Of a stretch of DNA of 64,000 bases, positions 59,555 through 64,000 are shown piece after piece. The position numbers were made by a program, and so were the translations under genes. Within the stretch, counting starts at the first letter, position 1. Every line of letters starts with the position of its first letter. A model generated the notes under the pieces. It saw nothing but the letters and a program-made list of their open reading frames with translations. It was not told where the DNA came from and did no database searches. The stretch is from Dasypus novemcinctus (lineage: Eukaryota; Chordata; Mammalia; Cingulata; Dasypodidae): NCBI RefSeq assembly GCF_030445035.2, contig NC_080701.1:27186798-27250797 (forward strand). Reading direction: 5' to 3'.

Positions 59555-59945
59555 TCGGGAAACGGACTTTGGCCCAGTGGTTAGGGCGTCTGTCTACCAC
59601 ATGGGAGGTCCGCGGTTCAAGCCCCGGGCCTCCTTGACCCGTGTGGAGCTGGCCATGCGCAGCGCTGATGCGCGCAAGGAGTGCCGTGCCACGCAAGGGT
59701 GTGCCCCGCGTGGGGGAGCCCCACGCGCAAGGAGTGCGCCCCGTAAGGAGAGCCGCCCAGCGTGAAAAGAAAGAGCAGCCTGCCCAGGAATGGCGCCGCC
59801 CACACTTCCCGTGCCGCTGACGACAACAGAAGCGGACAAAGAAACAAGACGCAGCAAATAGACACCAAGAACAGACAACCAGGGGAGGGGGGGAAATTAA
59901 ATAAATAAATAAATCTTAAAAAACAAAAAAAAAACAAAAAAAAAA
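59555..59945 (+). mobile_element. DAS-III type SINE, internal-deletion subfamily
   Basis: CGGGAAACGGACTTTGGCCC head and body with the deletion junction CGCCCACACTTCCCGTGCCG. Almost the same variants as the minus-strand copy at 17039. An uninterrupted (AAAT)n/A tail suggests it is young. Confidence 0.93.
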
Positions 59946-60780
59946 CTATAATACAAACAGGTATTTCCTAGGAAAATTCTTTGGCCTGGCTAAAGCAATT
60001 CTTAGGGAAAATATATTGATTTAAATGTTTGTAAAAATAAAGATGATGGTTATAGAAGTAGCGCCTTTTATGTTCTGGAGGCCTGCTGTGTCTTAGCTGT
60101 GTTATATTGCATTTAATCTTCACAACAATCCACTAGAGACGATATATGGGTTTTTCAAATGGTGACACTGTGATTAAGAGAAATAAAGTGGCTTTCTCCA
60201 AGTTATCCTGCTGTTTGTGGCAGCATTGGGATTCACACTCCTTACTTCAAATGCTGTGCGTTCTTAGGAACCTGCTTTATATTAATCTGAAAGAAAAGGG
60301 GAAATGCAATTTTGAGTAGGCATATCAGGGTTTTAGAAAGCAAGCAAATAAATATAATCATTAGAAACAGAAGGGAAAAGAAATCAATAAAAATAATAAA
60401 TATGTAAACTTGAAAATGAGAAAAAGAATTGAGATAAGAATGAGTCAAGTCACGAGATTATTTATTAAAATAAAAGTAATACAACCAACAAATTACTAGT
60501 AACTTTAAGGGAACAATGAAAATGAACAAAATTAGACATTAGGAAAAATACGTAAACTTAAGTTAAAACAATTATGGTCCAATGAATAGTTATAAGGTGG
60601 TAAATTTAAAATTCAAAAACTGATTTCTTTTAAGAAACATGTAAATATTAAAGAAATTGAGAGCATAAATAATTAGTAACTGATTGAGAAATCTCAAAAG
60701 TTATAAAGAACTTCTCACCAAAAAATTTTTTTTCTTTAATTCTCATCCTAACATAACAACAAAAAAGACAGCTTGCTCTC
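59946..60780. other. HGSNAT intron 2, with a MIR
   Basis: 60055-60250 is a MIR; the rest is AT-rich without recognised features. Confidence 0.4.
60055..60250 (+). mobile_element. MIR remnant
   Basis: CATTTAATCTTCACAACAAT, GGTGACACTGTGATTAAGAG and GGGATTCACACTCCTTACTT follow the MIR consensus, plus orientation. Confidence 0.72.
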
Positions 60781-60880
60781 TCATTTATTCTGCATTATAG
60801 ATAAGGTGTTTACCTTAAAATTGGACAAAGACATGAAAAGAAATGCAGGTCAGTCTAATTAGTACTACTCTAAAAATCTT

Positions 60881-61277
60881 TTTTTTTTTTTTGTATTTAT
60901 TTACCCCGCCCCCACCGCCCCCAGCTGTTTTCGCTGTCTGTGCTCTATGTCCATTCGCTGTCATTCTTCTGTGTCTCTTCTCTTCTCTTCAGGTGGCACC
61001 AGGAACTGATCATGGGACCTTCTGGAGTGGGAGAGAGGCGCTCAATCTCTTGTGCCACCTCAGCTCCCTGGTCTGCTGCACCTCTTACTGTCTCTCCTCT
61101 GTGTCTCTTTCTGTTGCATTATCTTGCTGTGCCAGCTCTCCACACGGGCCAGCACTCCACGTGGGCCAGCTTGCTGGGTGGGCCAACTTGCCTTCACTAG
61201 GAGGCCCCAGAAATCGAACCCTGGACCTTCCATATGGTAGACAGAAGCCCACTTGCTTAAGTCACATCCGTTTCCCA
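60881..61277 (-). mobile_element. Long composite DAS-type SINE
   Basis: Duplication ACTCTAAAAATCTT / ACTCTCAAAATCTT (60867-60880; 61278-61291). Contains GGAACTGATCATGGGACCTT and three GGGCCAGC motif copies; closest to 10005. Confidence 0.9.
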
Positions 61278-61943
61278 ACTCTCAAAATCTTAACTAAAAT
61301 TCTATCAAATAGTGCAGAATTGTAGCATATTGAATGATTTACTTAAGATCTTTTATGATTTTTTTTCCTTGAGGAATCTATGTAGGTCATATTTAAAGAA
61401 AATGATAACTTTAACAGAAAAATTATAGGTCAAATGGAGAGCTAGCTACTGTATCCTGATGTGAAGACTAAACAGGAAAAATGGCAGTACTTCCTAAATG
61501 TGTTCATCATTTAACACAGTTGCTGTTAATATTGCAGTAGAATACTTTATCAAAATCTACATAAATCTGAAATGTGAAAAAGTAGATTAGTAAGAGAATC
61601 AAATCATGGCCCAAAGGAAGAACGGACAGTACTTAGTCTTACTGTAACAGATAAGACATATTGCAAAGCCATGGTGATTTGTATAGCCAAAAAAAAAGAA
61701 AGACCAACCGACCAAAGTGAGACTAAAAAGTAAACCCTAATTTACTTAAGAATTTAACAGAGCTACAACTAAAGCCATGGGAAAAGGTATTTGAAATTAC
61801 TGTATGCCATCTATCAAATACTCCACACAGTTTCAAGTAAAAAACAAAAACAAGAATACCAAAAACTGACAAACTTTAAAAACATGCTAAAAAAGGCAGA
61901 ATAATTTTTTTTAAACTAATGAAGCAATAGAAGAAATAATGAG

Positions 61944-62030
61944 GGAGTGGATATAGTTCAAGTGGTCGAGTGCCTGCTTCCTGTGTACAAGATCCTGGGT
62001 TCAATCCCCAGTACCTCCTAAAAAAAAGGG
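61944..62030 (+). mobile_element. DAS-type SINE, monomer
   Basis: Exact 10-bp duplication AAATAATGAG (61934-61943; 62031-62040). A box ATAGTTCAAGTGGTCGAG and B box GGTTCAATCCC retained; 87 bases in all. Confidence 0.93.
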
Positions 62031-62615
62031 AAATAATGAGCCAGATTAATATGACTATATAAAAATTTAAAAACTTGTATTTGGAAATAACAAAATATAG
62101 AAGAAAACATTAGAATGGAAAAAAAGAGATGGTTAAAAGTTTAACATTACACTATATGAAGTTATATTTATAAGATTATATTCAAGGAACTTAATTTCTA
62201 ACAGATAGTTCACACCATAGGAAACATAATAGCAAAAGAATAATTATTCATTTAATCTACTTTTAATTAAAAATGTCATCTTAATACTGAGATATCATAA
62301 ATAGATGGTAAGTGAAGAGGAAAGAAAAATGATTTAAAATCCTGCTAGTGAGAAATATGTTATTGTAATTTTACTTACATTAGTATGATTTGGCCACATA
62401 TAACAAGAACCATTAAAATGATTTTTTTAATTCCATAATCTCACTTTTCAAAATTTATTTTAGGGAAAGAATTTAAAGGAAGAAGAACATCAAATGTAAA
62501 TCTTTTAAAGCAATATAAAAGTTTTGAAAGCAACCTAAATATGCACAATTGTAGTATTTAATGGAACATAATACAACCATTAAACATTATAAATATACAA
62601 ATTAGGTAGAATCAT

Positions 62616-63520
62616 GAAAATCTGAATGTATGGTGAATATTTAATAAGGGGGATTGTAAATGTGAGGAATAGAATTGATGATAACACATGGTATAATCAA
62701 CACTGCTGATGTATAAATGTGATTATGGCTAAAAGGGGTAGTCTAGGGACGTTAATGTGAATTGAAAAGAAAGCTAGAGGATAATCTAGGGACTATATTG
62801 CATAGTATTTTTGGTGGTAGATGATGATAGTACAAACACAAGAATATTCCTTTATTCCAAGATGTTAAGAATATGGGAGATGCATGGGAAAAATAAAACT
62901 AATTTTACATATATGATAAAGTAAACAGTAATATTGTAATTTTTAGAATATGGAGATGCATGGGAGAAATAAACTAACATATAGTAAACAGTAATACTGT
63001 AATATTTTTACAGTAATGACAAAGAGGATGCTATATCTATGCTAAGGGTTAATAATAGGGGGCATATAGGATCTTTCCTTTTGGAGTAATGAAAACGTTC
63101 TGAAGTGGATTGAACTGATGAGAGCACAGCTCTGTGATGAAACTGAGAGCCACTGAGTGTACACTTTGAATGGATTGTGCAAAGCAGGGGCCCATATAAC
63201 ACAGTGAACCTGTGGTGAATGATGGACTGTGGTTAACTGTGCAAATATGAGACTGTTCTCTCATGAACTATAACAAATATAAAATACTAATACATGGGGT
63301 TAACAGTATGATGGTTTGTGGGAAAAATACACCAGATATAAGCTGTGGACTATAGATAACAGTAAATACTATGTTCATTCATCAGTTGTAGCAAATGTGT
63401 CACAACAATGTAAGGTGTTGGTAGTGGGGGAATGTATAGAAATCCTGTTTGCTATTCATGGTTGTTTTGTTAATTCATAACTTCTCAAATAAAAAAAAGG
63501 GAAAAAATTTTTTGATTAAA
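62616..63520 (+). mobile_element. Younger LINE-1 3' UTR inserted in older L1
   Basis: GTGATTATGGCTAAAAGGGG, CACAGTGAACCTGTGGTGAA and an A-rich end (CAAATAAAAAAAAGGGAAAA) form a 3' UTR. A ~35-bp imperfect repeat (AATTAGGTAGAATCATG about 62600-62616; AATTGGGTAGAATCATG about 63538-63554) brackets it, like a long target duplication. Confidence 0.6.
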
Positions 63521-63831
63521 AAAATTACAAATATGAAAATTGGGTAGAATCATGGAAATTTGTTAATATAAAGTAAAACCATAGAATGCAAAATTTAAGT
63601 TATATTATGTGAAAAATTGCTAATGAATAAATATTGTGTATATAATTAGTTCTTGTTTTAATAAAAAATCACAGGTAAGTTTTATCTAAATTGTTAACAT
63701 TTAAAAGGTTCTTTATATAAGTATGAAGGAAAAGTCATCGCAAGATCTTCAGTTAGATGTTCCTGTCCCCTAACGATCAACAAACCTTCAAAAACCCCTA
63801 ACAGTTTACTTTTTGTGCTTTTATTTTGTAG

Positions 63832-63968
63832 TGCTTATATCAGGTTCTGGTAAATGTTTCAAGGAGTAGAAAACTTGGGAAGCCTGGCATTGCAGCTGTG
63901 GCAGTGAGCACCCAGCATGGGTCTCTTCTGCAAATTAATGATACCGTGGAAGAAAGAGAAGTTTGTAG
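63832..63968 (+). CDS. HGSNAT: HGSNAT, exon 3
   Basis: 137 bases between TTTATTTTGTAG| and TTTGTAG|GTCTGT. Translation [20 protein letters not shown], then [20 protein letters not shown], then EREVC plus AG of a split Arg codon (phase 0 in, phase 2 out). It is residue-for-residue alignable with human [20 protein letters not shown]... without gaps; the length equals the human exon as I recall it (c.235-371). It carries a sequon (NDT) and continues the lumenal domain; the catalytic His and the membrane spans lie beyond the window. The donor is not ideal (+3 C, +4 T) and a SINE tail starts 10 bases after the exon end. Confidence 0.96.
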
Positions 63969-63978
63969 GTCTGTACTT

Positions 63979-64000
63979 GTTTTTTTTTTTTTTAAGATTT
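63979..64000 (-). mobile_element. DAS-III type SINE, cut by window end
   Basis: A T-run (63979-63993) then AAGATTT, the same start as all minus-strand DAS-III copies here. Only the tail is visible. Confidence 0.75.

Larger units (their letters stand above)
60781..63680 (+). mobile_element. Old LINE-1 (L1M/L1ME-like), plus strand, interrupted
   Basis: ACCTTAAAATTGGACAAAGA, AAAATTCTATCAAATAGTGC and AGCAACCTAAATATGCACAA are in the order of an L1 ORF2 end and 3' UTR. It is split by a composite SINE (60881), a monomer (61944) and a younger L1 3' end (62616-63520), after which it resumes. Confidence 0.6.

Noticed and set aside
61944-62030. tRNA gene
   Set aside because: A- and B-box-like motifs are present, but the sequence does not form a normal cloverleaf, carries an A-tail and has target duplications: a SINE monomer.

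Overview
The window is mammalian nuclear DNA, almost certainly from a xenarthran and most likely an armadillo (Dasypus). About 34 copies of tRNA-Ala-related SINEs of the DAS type (monomers, dimers, long DAS-III and longer composites) are scattered on both strands. These are hallmark armadillo elements. Single-copy sequence shows two mammalian genes that are neighbours on human 8p11.21, POMK and HGSNAT, both on the + strand. The first ~440 bases look like the 3' UTR of the gene expected upstream, FNTA.

Layout. 1-440: probable FNTA 3' UTR with a poly(A) signal. 440-10,880: intergenic DNA made mostly of old minus-strand LINE-1 pieces, cut by SINEs. 10,880-11,490: CpG island with the probable POMK promoter and first non-coding exon; a CTCF-like and an NRF-1-like motif lie in it. 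11,124-24,372: POMK 5' introns with LTR fossils, SINEs, old L1 and a (CTTT)n array; one good and one weak candidate non-coding exon are noted. 24,373-24,675 and 32,758-33,528: the two POMK coding exons, 94 + 256 = 350 residues, an intact frame. 33,529 to about 35,250: probable POMK 3' UTR. 35,300-51,900: intergenic DNA with class III LTR fossils, one of which keeps a primer-binding-site-like sequence and internal region, plus lineage L1 3' ends and SINEs. 52,100-53,800: CpG island, HGSNAT promoter and exon 1. 57,010-57,125 and 63,832-63,968: HGSNAT exons 2 and 3. The window stops inside intron 3, so most of HGSNAT lies beyond the right edge.

The genes do not form a pathway. POMK is an ER-membrane sugar kinase that phosphorylates O-mannose on alpha-dystroglycan. 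HGSNAT is a lysosomal membrane acetyltransferase of heparan sulfate breakdown. FNTA is the shared alpha subunit of protein farnesyl- and geranylgeranyltransferase I. Their order is ancestral mammalian synteny.

I found no new multi-gene system. The points most worth a second look are: SINEs lying within tens of bases of coding-exon splice sites (10 bases in HGSNAT exon 3), an unusually long Arg/Gly-rich HGSNAT N-terminus, a DAS-III subfamily sharing an internal deletion, a SINE carrying an internal ~20-bp tandem repeat, a composite SINE flanked by one duplication, an inverted SINE pair in a POMK intron, and cleanly nested LTR fossils with exact target-site duplications.
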